Below are positions 55,386-64,000 of a stretch of 64,000 nt of DNA, one piece after another. Under the pieces are notes generated by a model. That model was given only the letters and a program-made list of their open reading frames with translations, was not told where the DNA came from and ran no database searches. Origin of the DNA: Acidithrix ferrooxidans (lineage in GTDB: Bacteria; Actinomycetota; Acidimicrobiia; Acidimicrobiales; Acidimicrobiaceae); the NCBI RefSeq assembly GCF_000949295.1, contig NZ_JXYS01000018.1:79437-143436 (forward strand), read 5' to 3'. The first letter of the stretch is position 1. The number at the start of each line of letters is the position of its first letter. The position numbers were made by a program, and so were the translations under genes.

Positions 55386-56770
55386 ACGATAAAAATAATT
55401 ACAGTAAATTCGATTCCGACAAGCTATCCGAAATGGCGCGCCGTCATCTTTGGATGCACTTTACACGTCTCTCCTCCTATAACGAAGCAGAAATTCCCAT
55501 CATGGTAAAGGGAGAAGGCGGCTACGTTTGGGACTCCCATGGGAAGCGCTATATCGATGGTTTGGCTGGTCTTTTTGTGGTTCAAGCAGGACACGGTCGT
55601 CACGAACTTGCCGAAGCGGCGGCCAAACAAGCTAGCGAACTTGCCTACTTCCCCATATGGAGTTACGCACACGCTCCAGCGATTGAACTTGCCGAAAGGT
55701 TAGCTTCGTTGACTCCTGGAGATCTAAATCGCGTCTTTTTCACCACGGGCGGCGGTGAAGCTGTCGAAACCGCCTTCAAGCTGGCTCGGCAATACTTCAA
55801 ACTAACCGGCAAACCAAAAAAGACCAAGGTTATCTCCCGAAACATCTCTTACCATGGCACCACTATGGGAGCGCTCTCTATCACTGGTTTAGCCGGCATA
55901 AAAGCTGATTTTGAACCACTAATACCCGGCACCTTCAAGGTGGCCAACACAAATCGCTACCGTTGTGTCGATTGTGCGAATTCACCTGCATGTACTCTTC
56001 ACTGCGCTGACGACATTGAGCGAATGATCAACTACGAAGGGGCAGATACAATAGCTGCTGTCTTTCTTGAGCCGGTTCAAAATGCCGGAGGATGCTTCAC
56101 GCCACCCGATGGATACTTCGATCGGGTTCGAGAAATCTGCGACAAATACGATGTGCTGCTGGTAGCCGACGAAGTAATCTGCGGTTTTGGTCGTCTGGGC
56201 CACTACTTCGGATCGCAAAAATACAACTTTGTACCTGATATGATCACTGTCGCCAAAGGTATGACATCGGGGTATTCTCCAATCGGCGCTCTAATAGCTT
56301 CCGATCGAATTATCGAGCCTTATCTAAAGGAGACCAATACCTTCTTACATGGCTTTACATTTGCTGGTCACCCAGTATCAAGTGCTGTTGCTCTAGCCAA
56401 TCTTGACATCTTCGAGCGCGAAAACCTCCTAGGAAATGTACTAGCCAACGAGGGATACTTTAGGGAATCTCTTGAAGGGTTGCGAGATATCTCTATCGTA
56501 GGTGACATCCGAGGAACTGGATACTTCTACGGAATCGAACTCGTCAAGGATCGATCATCCAAGGAGACCTTTAGCGACGACGAATCAGAACGACTGCTTC
56601 GTGGCCTTCTGACGCCAAGGCTCTTTGAGGAAGGCTTGATCTGTCGAGCCGATGATAGAGGTGATCCCGTCATCCAACTATCGCCTCCACTAGTCATAGG
56701 TAGGTCGGAGATAGACGACATAGTCGGAATCCTAAGGGGCGTTCTAAGCGAAGCCGCGGCGTTGATCTAA
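55382..56770 (+). CDS. Class III aminotransferase, putrescine/omega-amino acid type
   Basis: PLP fold-type I transaminase, 462 residues. Segments: DGLAGLFVVQAGHGRHELA, FFTTGGGEAVETAFKLARQY, ISRNISYHGTTMGALSITG, VADEVICGFGRLGHYFG and the PLP Lys in VAKGMTSGYSPIGA. It resembles pyruvate-dependent putrescine or beta-alanine transaminases. A short Cys-rich insert, CVDCANSPACTLHC (Cys 195, 198, 204, 208), sits in the middle. It is coupled to the Lrp regulator and ends before a 16-bp hairpin. Confidence 0.88.
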   Translation: MNDKNNYSKFDSDKLSEMARRHLWMHFTRLSSYNEAEIPIMVKGEGGYVWDSHGKRYIDGLAGLFVVQAGHGRHELAEAAAKQASELAYFPIWSYAHAPAIELAERLASLTPGDLNRVFFTTGGGEAVETAFKLARQYFKLTGKPKKTKVISRNISYHGTTMGALSITGLAGIKADFEPLIPGTFKVANTNRYRCVDCANSPACTLHCADDIERMINYEGADTIAAVFLEPVQNAGGCFTPPDGYFDRVREICDKYDVLLVADEVICGFGRLGHYFGSQKYNFVPDMITVAKGMTSGYSPIGALIASDRIIEPYLKETNTFLHGFTFAGHPVSSAVALANLDIFERENLLGNVLANEGYFRESLEGLRDISIVGDIRGTGYFYGIELVKDRSSKETFSDDESERLLRGLLTPRLFEEGLICRADDRGDPVIQLSPPLVIGRSEIDDIVGILRGVLSEAAALI

Positions 56771-56790
56771 GACTACCAAATTCAAAATCT

Positions 56791-56838
56791 CCATAAAGAT
56801 CGCCTCTAACATTCAAACTTTGGAGGCGATCTTTATGG
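56791..56838. terminator. 16-bp hairpin after the putrescine-type transaminase
   Basis: Arms CCATAAAGATCGCCTC / GAGGCGATCTTTATGG are exact inverse complements around a 16-base loop, 20 bases after the stop. Confidence 0.85.
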
Positions 56839-57422
56839 CTTTCATACAAGTCAATCTCTCTTTTTTGCCGAACATGTAACAGGATCATCAGCTACAAATG
56901 GCTCGAGCACCAAGAACTTGAGTTCTCTCTCGTTCGGCCTTTGTTTGAGACCCCCAGCCTCTTTGAAATTTAGCCACAAACGTCACCACTTGGCTCACAA
57001 ATATCTCTAGGTCATTTGGAATAATCCGCAATATAGAGACGCACAAGCCATCTTTGTCAGAGGGCACTACTCGCAAAGATGGCTATCTCGTGGAATCTCG
57101 ACAATGGTTCAAAAGGCAAAATTTCACCAACTCTATTTAAGATTTTCCGCTTTAGCACCAGTGGACTGACCCTTACCAAAGAGACCTCGGCCGATCCCTT
57201 TCTATAACCCCAAAGGCCGCCAATGCAAGAGGCCTTGATTTTACCAGAGCGCCACAGAGCACAGTTCTTGGCCCAGTGCTCACCGGGCCAATGATGCAAG
57301 GGCATATCAATTGCCGGTTCATTCAAGATGGCACCTTCGTTCTGCCAGATCAAAATATACCAGTCAATCAATAAAAGGCAGATTGATCACGTCCTCAAAT
57401 GGTGCCTAACTAAAATAAAGAA
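56839..57422. other. Intergenic stretch, no supported gene
   Basis: 584 bases. A minus-strand frame at 57057-57371 (104 codons, Trp-rich) and another at 56888-57076 adjoin in different frames. They could be remnants of one decayed gene, but I recognise no domain. Confidence 0.35.
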
Positions 57423-59051
57423 GTGCCACCAATCAATAACGACGGATCTCCATCCTTTATCAAGATAGTCACCAATGAAACCCGTTTTGACCCACTCGAT
57501 CTAACTATCGCTTCGATAAGCGAGCTCAACCTAAAGCAAAACCATTCGAACTTCATCCATTCAGCCAAAACTGGCTGGTTAAGTGGGGCTCAATTCTATC
57601 AAATTGCACAAGGTCAGGCCAAGATGCTAAGTTCGACCTTCGATTTGACGCCTGGATCAAGAATTGCCCTCAGCGGACGAGGTTCAGTTTCTTTTGCCAC
57701 GACCTTTCTTGCAGCCCAAATTCTGAGATTGGTAGTCGTTCCGATAAACCCCAACTACACAGAACGAGAGCTCACTTACATCTTGAAAGACGTGCGTCCC
57801 GCCGTATTCGCCTGCGATGCAATTGATCAACCCAATCTGGAGTTCATCACCAAACTCCGCTTTGACAAAGATCCATATATTGGCCCTGGATCGCACCTTC
57901 CGACCACGAATAGCTCCATATCTCTAATCACCTACGATGAAATCAATAGACGAGGCACGGATCAGTCCAGCCTTTATGAAGGCGAGTCTCCGTATGGGAA
58001 AATAAATGTAGATGGACAAACGGCCCTTCCCTGTAGTGGCAGTCCTTCTGATATAGCCCTATGTGCATATACCTCAGGAACAACAGGTAACCCCAAGGGC
58101 GCACTTTTGAGTCACAGCAATCTCATCTCCTCGATACAAGGGCTATCTGTGGCATGGGATTGGAAGTCGTCCGATCGGCTACTCCTAACCTTACCCCTAT
58201 TCCATATGCACGGTCTAGGAGTGGGGTTGATCGGTTCAATGGTAGTTGGATCGTCGATTGTACTAGAAGAAAAATTTGATCTAGAAGCGGTCTTTAGCGC
58301 TATCTCGGCCCATCGGCCCTCGCTCTTTTTTGGAGTACCAACGATCTATGGACGATTAGTTGGAGACTCTCGATCAAGTAACTTCTCAAAGTTCAGACTT
58401 ATAGTTTCAGGATCTGCCCCGCTCTCCCCACAAACATTCGCCAAAATAGACCAAGTAATGGGACAACCTCCCCTGGAGCGATACGGAATGACAGAGACCG
58501 TGATGAACACCTCCAATCCATTCGACGGAGCTAGAAAGGCCGGTAGCGTAGGCAAACCTCTATGTGGAGTCAGCGTTGGAATCGATAACCGAGGTGAGAT
58601 TTGGCTCAAGGGTCCCAACATCTTTCAGGGGTACCTCGGTCAAGAAGAAGCTACAGCAAAATCTTTTGCCAACGGCTGGTTTGCGACCGGCGACGTCGGA
58701 AGGTTTGATGAAGATGATTATCTAATTATCGATGCTCGCCTAAAGGATCTCATTATCACCGGCGGATTTAATGTTTACCCACGAGAGGTCGAGGATCAGT
58801 TGCGCGCTCTCCCACAAATAGCAGAGGTAGCAGTGGTCGGACGTCAAAGTGAGATATGGGGCGAGGAAGTAGTGGCATTCATAGTTTGGAAGAGCCTCCC
58901 ACTGAAAACCTCAGATCTGATAGATCTTCTAAAAGCTCAATTAGCACCTTATAAGGTTCCAAAAGACTTTATCTCAATAGATGCTCTTCCTAAAAACGCG
59001 ATGGGCAAAGTCTTATCAAAAGAGCTAAGAAAAATGGCCCAAGACATCTAA
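57423..59051 (+). CDS. Acyl-CoA synthetase, malonyl-CoA-ligase-like
   Basis: ANL-superfamily ligase of 542 residues. YTSGTTGNPKGALLSHSNL (P-loop), LPLFHMHGLGVGLIGSM, RYGMTETVMNTSNPFDG, WFATGDVGRFDEDDYL and the final Lys in LPKNAMGKVLSKELRK. The TETVMNTSNPFDGARKAG stretch is like MatB malonyl-CoA ligases, but the protein is longer by an insert near residues 150-200, so the substrate is open. GTG start with a weak ribosome site. It overlaps the convergent enoyl-CoA hydratase gene by four bases. Confidence 0.87.
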   Translation: MPPINNDGSPSFIKIVTNETRFDPLDLTIASISELNLKQNHSNFIHSAKTGWLSGAQFYQIAQGQAKMLSSTFDLTPGSRIALSGRGSVSFATTFLAAQILRLVVVPINPNYTERELTYILKDVRPAVFACDAIDQPNLEFITKLRFDKDPYIGPGSHLPTTNSSISLITYDEINRRGTDQSSLYEGESPYGKINVDGQTALPCSGSPSDIALCAYTSGTTGNPKGALLSHSNLISSIQGLSVAWDWKSSDRLLLTLPLFHMHGLGVGLIGSMVVGSSIVLEEKFDLEAVFSAISAHRPSLFFGVPTIYGRLVGDSRSSNFSKFRLIVSGSAPLSPQTFAKIDQVMGQPPLERYGMTETVMNTSNPFDGARKAGSVGKPLCGVSVGIDNRGEIWLKGPNIFQGYLGQEEATAKSFANGWFATGDVGRFDEDDYLIIDARLKDLIITGGFNVYPREVEDQLRALPQIAEVAVVGRQSEIWGEEVVAFIVWKSLPLKTSDLIDLLKAQLAPYKVPKDFISIDALPKNAMGKVLSKELRKMAQDI

Positions 59052-59824
59052 CGTCCTTCGAACTTTGGCTGTCGCTTCTGAGAAAAAGCCTCTAGCGCCT
59101 CTAGATAATCTCTCGATGAGAGTGTCTTTTCGCTCATCTCGTTCGCCACATCAGCCACAGAGTCGCCGCCATTACTAAGCGCCTCAATCACTCGCTTAGT
59201 AGCCATAATAGATAAGGGTGCATTCTCGGAAATCTGGCGAGCAAGATCATCTACATATTCCCAAATCGCATCCGAAGCGACGCTCCTAATGAGTCCGATC
59301 GACTCCGCTTCGACTGCACTTAGGCGAGCCGCGGTAAAGATCATCCACTTGGCATTAGTCGGACCAACCAATTCAACCAAGCGCGAGAGCGAACCAAGGG
59401 GGTAGGAAATTCCCAAACGAGCTGGGGGAACTTGGTAGATCGAATCAGCTGCTCCAATTCTAAAGTCACAAGCTACAGCGATTGAGACACCCCCTCCGAT
59501 ACAATATCCCTCTATCAAAGCGATGGTCACCTTAGAGGTCCTACGAAGACGCAAAAGTGCCTTCTCGGTATTTTCATCGTAGGTATGCGAGCTTTGGCCA
59601 CTTTGACGCAGGTCTTTAAATTCAGAGATGTCAGCACCGGCCACAAAGTTGCCATCGCCACCATGTACTATGACCACTTTGACGTAATCATTCGAGTCAA
59701 CGAGGCGGATACAATCGTCGAGTTGACCCCACATATCCTGCGATATCGCATTTTTGCGCTCAGGATTAGTAATTAGTATCTCTGCAATTGAACCGATTAC
59801 TCGTGTGGTTACACTTCCTGACAT
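59048..59824 (-). CDS. Enoyl-CoA hydratase/isomerase family protein
   Basis: Crotonase-fold protein of 258 residues. The oxyanion-hole segments are GNFVAGADISEFKD and CIGGGVSIAVACDFRIGA. At the two usual catalytic Glu positions the match is partial, so it may be a hydratase, isomerase or another crotonase. Convergent with the acyl-CoA ligase, with stops overlapping by four bases. Confidence 0.87.
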   Translation of the reverse strand: MSGSVTTRVIGSIAEILITNPERKNAISQDMWGQLDDCIRLVDSNDYVKVVIVHGGDGNFVAGADISEFKDLRQSGQSSHTYDENTEKALLRLRRTSKVTIALIEGYCIGGGVSIAVACDFRIGAADSIYQVPPARLGISYPLGSLSRLVELVGPTNAKWMIFTAARLSAVEAESIGLIRSVASDAIWEYVDDLARQISENAPLSIMATKRVIEALSNGGDSVADVANEMSEKTLSSRDYLEALEAFSQKRQPKFEGR

Positions 59825-60051
59825 GACGTCCTTTCTAGGGAATGTCCTTCGAGGCCCTTCATGACATATTAAACGATTAACTCAGAGATTTGGCCGAGCG
59901 ATGCGATTTCTTATCGGAGCGAGGCTCTAATAGGACCAGGGAATCGGCTCTTAAAAGTCGCTATGACAAGACTCTAGCGAACAACAAATAGGGCCGAAAA
60001 CGGTTCAGAACAAGTGCCGATTCGACAAAAATCCCGCCTTTTTGAGATGAA

Positions 60052-60103
60052 AATAGTCTCGGCTCCATCGCATCATCCAATGAGCAACAAAGCCGAGACT
60101 ATT
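60052..60103. terminator. Terminator downstream of the MMPL gene
   Basis: Arms AATAGTCTCGGCT / AGCCGAGACTATT (13 bases) with a 26-base loop, just past the leftward MMPL stop at 60119. The rest of the 59825-60118 gap shows nothing else. Confidence 0.65.
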
Positions 60104-60118
60104 GGTCAAAGAGCTAAC

Positions 60119-62464
60119 TTACTTTACGCCGATAGTCACATCGCCGCTTGGTTCATTTGGATTATCCATTTCAGCTTGCTCAGCCTCCCACCTAGCAGCC
60201 TCGAGGTCAGAGTGTGATTCCTTGAAAAGATGAGATGGCCACCAATTCCAATGACCCAAAAGGACCACAACACTAGGGACCAAGAGAGTTCGGACCAAAA
60301 AGGTATCCATAACGATTCCAAGAGCAAGGCCAAAGCCAATCTCTTCTACCTGGGAATTTCCTAGCTGGGCGAGAGCCAAAACCGCAAAGGTACCAGCTAG
60401 GACCATTCCCGCCGATGTCACAGTCGACCCAGTAGCATTTAGGGCGACCTTCACTGCAGAGCGAAGATCTCTATGTTGGGCCTCTTCGCGGATTCTTGTC
60501 ATAACCAAGATGTTATAGTCCTCTCCCAGTGCTAATAGGAAGAGGAATAATAGGAAGGGTAAGACAAAGTTGAGTCCGCTATTTCCGCCGAAGTAGATAA
60601 AGACAATAACGTCAGCCCCAAGTGCGGCAAGATACGAGAGAATGACGGAGATCATCAGATAAAGAGGCGCCACACCACTTCGTAAAACTAAAGCTAGCAG
60701 AACACCAATAATGATGATGACCACTGGAACAATCTTGACAAGATCCGAACTCGACGAAGATGCAATATCGTATGCTGCTGGAGCTAGACCAGCAACTCCA
60801 TATTTTTCAGCCCCGAACTTATTCGCAACCGCTCCCACCTGAGAGCGAATCAACGGTGTAGCATTCAGCGCAGCGGTCGAAGCTGCATTTCCAGCGCTCA
60901 GACTTGTTACGAATAAAATGGTTCTTCCATCTTTGGAGATGAACTGATACTCGCTACGATACGCCTGATATACCTTCGGAGGAATTGATAGGTTTGCCGG
61001 TTCTATGGCTGGCAGTCCAGCTGGTGAACCCAACTGTGCATTCAGTGCACTTAGCTGGCTTGCGCTAAATTTGGTAGCTAACACATTGAAGGGACCAAAC
61101 ACTGACTTTAAGGTCGACTGGTGCGAAAGATCGGTTTGCATAGCCTCTATATTGGATAGATTTGACCAAACCGATCTCTTGAACTTGAAGATTACCTCCG
61201 TCGGATTGAAGCTCGATGAAGGGAACTCCTTGTTTAGGATTTGAGTACCATAGTAAGAGTCAGAGCCCTTAGGAGCGGTGCTTGCCGAGGCAAACCCAGA
61301 TGGCGAATTGCCAAATGATGCAACCGCCAAAGAACCAAAGATAACGAGACCTATGATCAATGTAGTTACAGGCCTAGTTACAACCCTCGCTGCAATCCGT
61401 CCCCAGAGTCCTACTTTTGGTTCTCCAGGACGCGTCGAGGTTGGCCAAAAGACGGCACGACCCAGAACCGCTAAAATCGCTGGCAACAGAGTAAGGCCTG
61501 CGATCAGCATCAGAGCAACACCGATAGCTAGCGGCCAGCCGAGGCCCCGATAGAAGCCAAAAGAGGCAGTCACCAAGGACAAAAGCGCTGCGATAACCGT
61601 CGCCGAAGAGAAGGTAATAGATTCTCCGACTTTCTCAAGCGCCCTAGATACGGCAGCTTTAGGCTCTAGTCCACGACGAAGCTCTTCCCGCACTCTAAAG
61701 ACCAAGAAAAGACCGTAATCAGTTCCGGCACCGATGATCAAAATAATAAAGAGAAGCTGGGTGACAAATGATACCGTAAACCCAGCTTTGGAGGCCTCCG
61801 CGATAATTGGACCTCCAGCTAGTACTACGAATACAGCTGGAAGCAGGGTTACAAACGGAGCCAACACAGCACGAAAGACAATGAGAAGAATAACTACAAC
61901 CAGCAGAACTGAGTAGTTCTGAGCATTGCTTGGACCAGCGCTGTTACCAGAGTTTGAATCAACAGTAACCGCTGTCTGTCCTGCCAAGTGAACAGAAAGG
62001 TCACTCGGGACAGGTGTTGCCTTGATGGCAGAACGCAGGTTGCCCACTAGTGTCTTTAGACCCGTGGCACCAAATGGACCAGTCTTTGAGATTATCACTC
62101 CCTGGATAGCACGTTGGTCAGGCGAAACCCCTGCCACCTTAACCGAAAGTACTGTCGGCTCCTTTTTCATCGAAGCCAGAACGGCAACAAATGCAGCCCT
62201 ATCTGTTGGGGAAAGTTTACTTTGACTAGTCTGTGCAACCACGATGACCTGGGAGTCGTTGGAGTTTAGAAATGGCGACGCTAAATTAGCGGCCTGTATC
62301 GAGGGAGAGCTAGATGCAAGAAATGCCCTATTGGAATTGGTAACCACCGAACCAAGCGATGGTAAGAACTGAATCGATGCAAAAGTGCCAGCGATCCAAA
62401 AGACAATGATAAACCATCGATACTTTACCGAAAAATGGCCCAAGCCTCTAAAAAATTTTTGCAT
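60119..62464 (-). CDS. MMPL-family (RND) transporter
   Basis: Large membrane protein, 781 residues, with the RND layout: one N-terminal helix (about 15-35), a large outside domain, a block of about six helices (about 185-370), a second outside domain, and another helix block (about 560-745). Motifs include GAGTDYGLFLVFRVREELRR and its second-half counterpart LALGEDYNILVMTRIREEA, the proton-relay signatures of MMPL proteins. It likely exports lipids or drugs. The MarR regulator gene lies 83 bases upstream on the same strand. Confidence 0.93.
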   Translation of the reverse strand: MQKFFRGLGHFSVKYRWFIIVFWIAGTFASIQFLPSLGSVVTNSNRAFLASSSPSIQAANLASPFLNSNDSQVIVVAQTSQSKLSPTDRAAFVAVLASMKKEPTVLSVKVAGVSPDQRAIQGVIISKTGPFGATGLKTLVGNLRSAIKATPVPSDLSVHLAGQTAVTVDSNSGNSAGPSNAQNYSVLLVVVILLIVFRAVLAPFVTLLPAVFVVLAGGPIIAEASKAGFTVSFVTQLLFIILIIGAGTDYGLFLVFRVREELRRGLEPKAAVSRALEKVGESITFSSATVIAALLSLVTASFGFYRGLGWPLAIGVALMLIAGLTLLPAILAVLGRAVFWPTSTRPGEPKVGLWGRIAARVVTRPVTTLIIGLVIFGSLAVASFGNSPSGFASASTAPKGSDSYYGTQILNKEFPSSSFNPTEVIFKFKRSVWSNLSNIEAMQTDLSHQSTLKSVFGPFNVLATKFSASQLSALNAQLGSPAGLPAIEPANLSIPPKVYQAYRSEYQFISKDGRTILFVTSLSAGNAASTAALNATPLIRSQVGAVANKFGAEKYGVAGLAPAAYDIASSSSSDLVKIVPVVIIIIGVLLALVLRSGVAPLYLMISVILSYLAALGADVIVFIYFGGNSGLNFVLPFLLFLFLLALGEDYNILVMTRIREEAQHRDLRSAVKVALNATGSTVTSAGMVLAGTFAVLALAQLGNSQVEEIGFGLALGIVMDTFLVRTLLVPSVVVLLGHWNWWPSHLFKESHSDLEAARWEAEQAEMDNPNEPSGDVTIGVK

Positions 62465-62547
62465 ATTACTCCTATTAGCAAATGACGACTCACTCTAAAA
62501 TTTGGCGAATAATCGATAATCCAAAAACAACTATCTACCCTGGATTG

Positions 62548-63072
62548 TCAAGTCTCCACCTCCCGATCCAACACCGTAGGATTGCGTGGATTCGACTCTA
62601 TCCCTTCCAAAAGTTCATCCAAAAGTTCACATAACATTCGAAATCGATCATTTCCCATCTTGTTGATGCCGCCTATGATCGGTTCCATTCGCTGATGAAT
62701 CAATTGTGCAGCTACAGTTCCTTTATCCTTAGAAAGCGTTACCAAGGTCCGTCTATGATCGTTGGGGTCTTCAGTTCGATCCACCAGCCCTCCATTGCTC
62801 AATTGGCTCACCAGATTCGAAGTGGTAGCCAAAGAGACGTGAAGATGTACCGCTAGGTCAGAGACTGAGATTGGCTGGAATATCACGATATGAGAGAGTG
62901 CAATAATGTGACGAGGCGAAGGTTCTGGAACATCTCCTACTATCTCTTTTATGTTGGTATCCCGAAGAGTTTTCAACACGCCCGACATCCTAGACAGAAG
63001 CTCGAACGGCCTAGCATCGCGTTCAGTCTCACCCTCAAAAGGATTTCCTGAAAGATTGTTTCCCTCGGGCAA
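62548..63072 (-). CDS. MarR-family transcriptional regulator
   Basis: A 174-residue winged-helix regulator: PRHIIALSHIVIFQPISVSD, AVHLHVSLATTSNLVSQLSN (recognition helix) and VDRTEDPNDHRRTLVTLSKD (the wing, with the family's D-x-R-D/R pattern). A TTG at 63072 is the longest start. As first gene before the MMPL exporter, it probably represses its own operon and releases it on binding the exported compound or a relative. Confidence 0.9.
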   Translation of the reverse strand: MPEGNNLSGNPFEGETERDARPFELLSRMSGVLKTLRDTNIKEIVGDVPEPSPRHIIALSHIVIFQPISVSDLAVHLHVSLATTSNLVSQLSNGGLVDRTEDPNDHRRTLVTLSKDKGTVAAQLIHQRMEPIIGGINKMGNDRFRMLCELLDELLEGIESNPRNPTVLDREVET

Positions 63073-63298
63073 AACTTATTTCCCTCTCTTTTTGGTAATA
63101 TTCCAACTTCACTCAACCCCAAAGGGGCCTACTTGGCCATTCGTCCAAAGGTCTTGAGTTGAAAGATGTATGTCTAATCATTAATTACTTCAGATAACAA
63201 AACTATATTAGTGTCAAAATAATTTCCGGAGTTACAATAATCTTCATACTTATCAAGTTTCGTAAGTTTCGCCTCCACCGAGACCAGATTGGAGCTAA

Positions 63299-63328
63299 TC
63301 CTTAGTAGAACAGATGTTCTACTAAGGA
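63299..63328. promoter_or_regulatory. 30-bp palindrome at the transposase start
   Basis: Arms of 14 bases (63299-63312 and 63315-63328) are exact inverse complements with GA between. The right arm covers the AAGGAGG ribosome site in front of ATG 63332, so folding in mRNA would hide it. It could also be part of the element's end. Confidence 0.7.
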
Positions 63329-63331
63329 GGC

Positions 63332-64000
63332 ATGGTGGATCTCTCAGGCTTTATGGTACGCTTCGCTTCAGAGGAAGCATGTGAAGATCATTTGATCAAA
63401 TTGCTTATGCTATGAGGGATTTAGATGCCCAAAGTGTGACTCTGACCAGTTTACCTTAATCAGGCCAAACCATCGAAGAAATGCAGCATCTCGAGCTCCA
63501 CTTTTTCAATGTAAATCTTGTCACCGTCAAACTAGCGTTACCTCCGGAACCATCTTCCATCGAAGCCATATCTCTTTATCCAAGTGGTTCTCCGCTATCT
63601 ATCTATTGTCCAACGACAAGCGTGGTCTTTCGGCTACTACCATTGCTAAATTCGTTCAAGTATCTTATTCGACTGGCTGGTTGATGCTAAATAAGCTACG
63701 AAAAGCAATGGCTGACCGAAATGGTTTATATAAACTTGGAGGAAACGTCCAGGTAGATGAGTTCTTTTTAGGTGGTGAGAGCCATGGCGAAGGCAGAAGA
63801 GGAAAGGGAACAAAACAAACCAATGTCCTAATTGGAGTGTCGATTAGCAATGGTGCTCCTACTCATTGCTTCATGGAAGTAATCAAAGATACCACTGCTA
63901 AATCATTCAAAGATGTTTTTGTGAGACGTTTAGATTCCGATACCAAGCTGATAAGTGATGGTAACCCAAGTTACGGGGTATGTGCTCGAGACCTTGGACT
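63332..64000 (+). mobile_element. IS1595-like transposase gene, frameshifted and cut by window edge
   Basis: From ATG 63332 the frame reads VRFASEEACEDHLIKL and stops at 63413. The main frame starts at about 63411 with YEGFRCPKC, then a zinc-ribbon second pair CKSCHRQTS, TSGTIFHRSHISLSKWF, and the ISXO2-like catalytic region NVQVDEFFLGGESHGEGRRG and LISDGNPSYG. This is the order of IS1595-family transposases. The N-terminal piece and main frame are out of register by one base, so the copy is probably inactive unless frameshifting is programmed. The right end of the element is outside the window and the left inverted repeat is not identified. Confidence 0.82.

Noticed and set aside
57057..57371. 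104-codon Trp-rich minus frame
   Set aside because: No recognisable domain and no convincing start; kept only as a comment on the gap.

Overview
The window looks like chromosomal DNA of an actinobacterium of moderate G+C content, most plausibly an acidophilic, CO2-fixing member of the Acidimicrobiia (Acidithrix/Ferrimicrobium-like). This is an inference from gene content: red-type (form IC) RuBisCO with CbbX, a CofC/FbiD-like F420 enzyme, a fused PafBC regulator, a mycobacterial-style lipoyl E2, a DUF6295 protein, a CsoR-type copper repressor and an Rv1264-like adenylate cyclase. No rRNA or universal single-copy marker good enough for firm placement is present.

Layout. 1-8.2 kb is a Calvin-cycle block: transketolase (cut by the left edge) and ribulose-phosphate epimerase, then a NarL-type response regulator and a GAF histidine kinase, then the leftward cbbL-cbbS-cbbX operon with a divergent LysR-type cbbR. 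8.8-13.1 kb holds an M24 peptidase and a copper module (copA, copZ and divergent csoR around a shared operator-like site). 13.6-18.2 kb is a lipoate/2-oxoacid dehydrogenase block: a LipB-LipA fusion, an E2 acyltransferase split by a frameshift inside a simple repeat, and dihydrolipoyl dehydrogenase. 18.5-22 kb carries RNase HII, a class III cyclase, CofC and a PIG-L deacetylase. 22-31 kb has an acyl-CoA ligase, an orphan TrwC-like relaxase with an eroded motor domain, a DUF6295/dienelactone hydrolase pair and PafBC. 31.6-34.5 kb encodes a CtaG-like membrane protein and TypA. 34.7-38.3 kb is a beta-oxidation group. 38.5-46 kb contains a molybdenum hydroxylase large subunit, GluRS, a YdcF protein, tRNA-Gln and tRNA-Glu separated by tandem repeats, a class IV aminotransferase and XdhC.

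46.4-56.8 kb is an amine/amino-acid catabolic region: alanine dehydrogenase, a DAO-type FAD oxidoreductase, a GABA-type aminotransferase, an aldehyde dehydrogenase, a saccharopine-dehydrogenase-like enzyme, an Lrp/AsnC regulator and a putrescine-type aminotransferase. Together they could take putrescine through aminobutyraldehyde and GABA, with pyruvate/alanine as amino acceptor. A decayed DyP-type peroxidase gene lies in the middle. 57.4-63.1 kb has a second acyl-CoA ligase, an enoyl-CoA hydratase, and an MMPL exporter with a MarR regulator. The right edge cuts an IS1595-like transposase gene that also carries a frameshift.

Many genes end in long, nearly perfect inverted repeats that look like intrinsic, often bidirectional, terminators. 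No CRISPR array, prophage or plasmid origin was seen. The least ordinary items are the relaxase homologue, the LipB-LipA fusion, the repeat-borne E2 frameshift, the DyP pseudogene, two tandem micro-ORFs near 22.3 kb, and the repeat-rich tRNA-Gln/tRNA-Glu interval. None of them is proven to be a new system from sequence alone.
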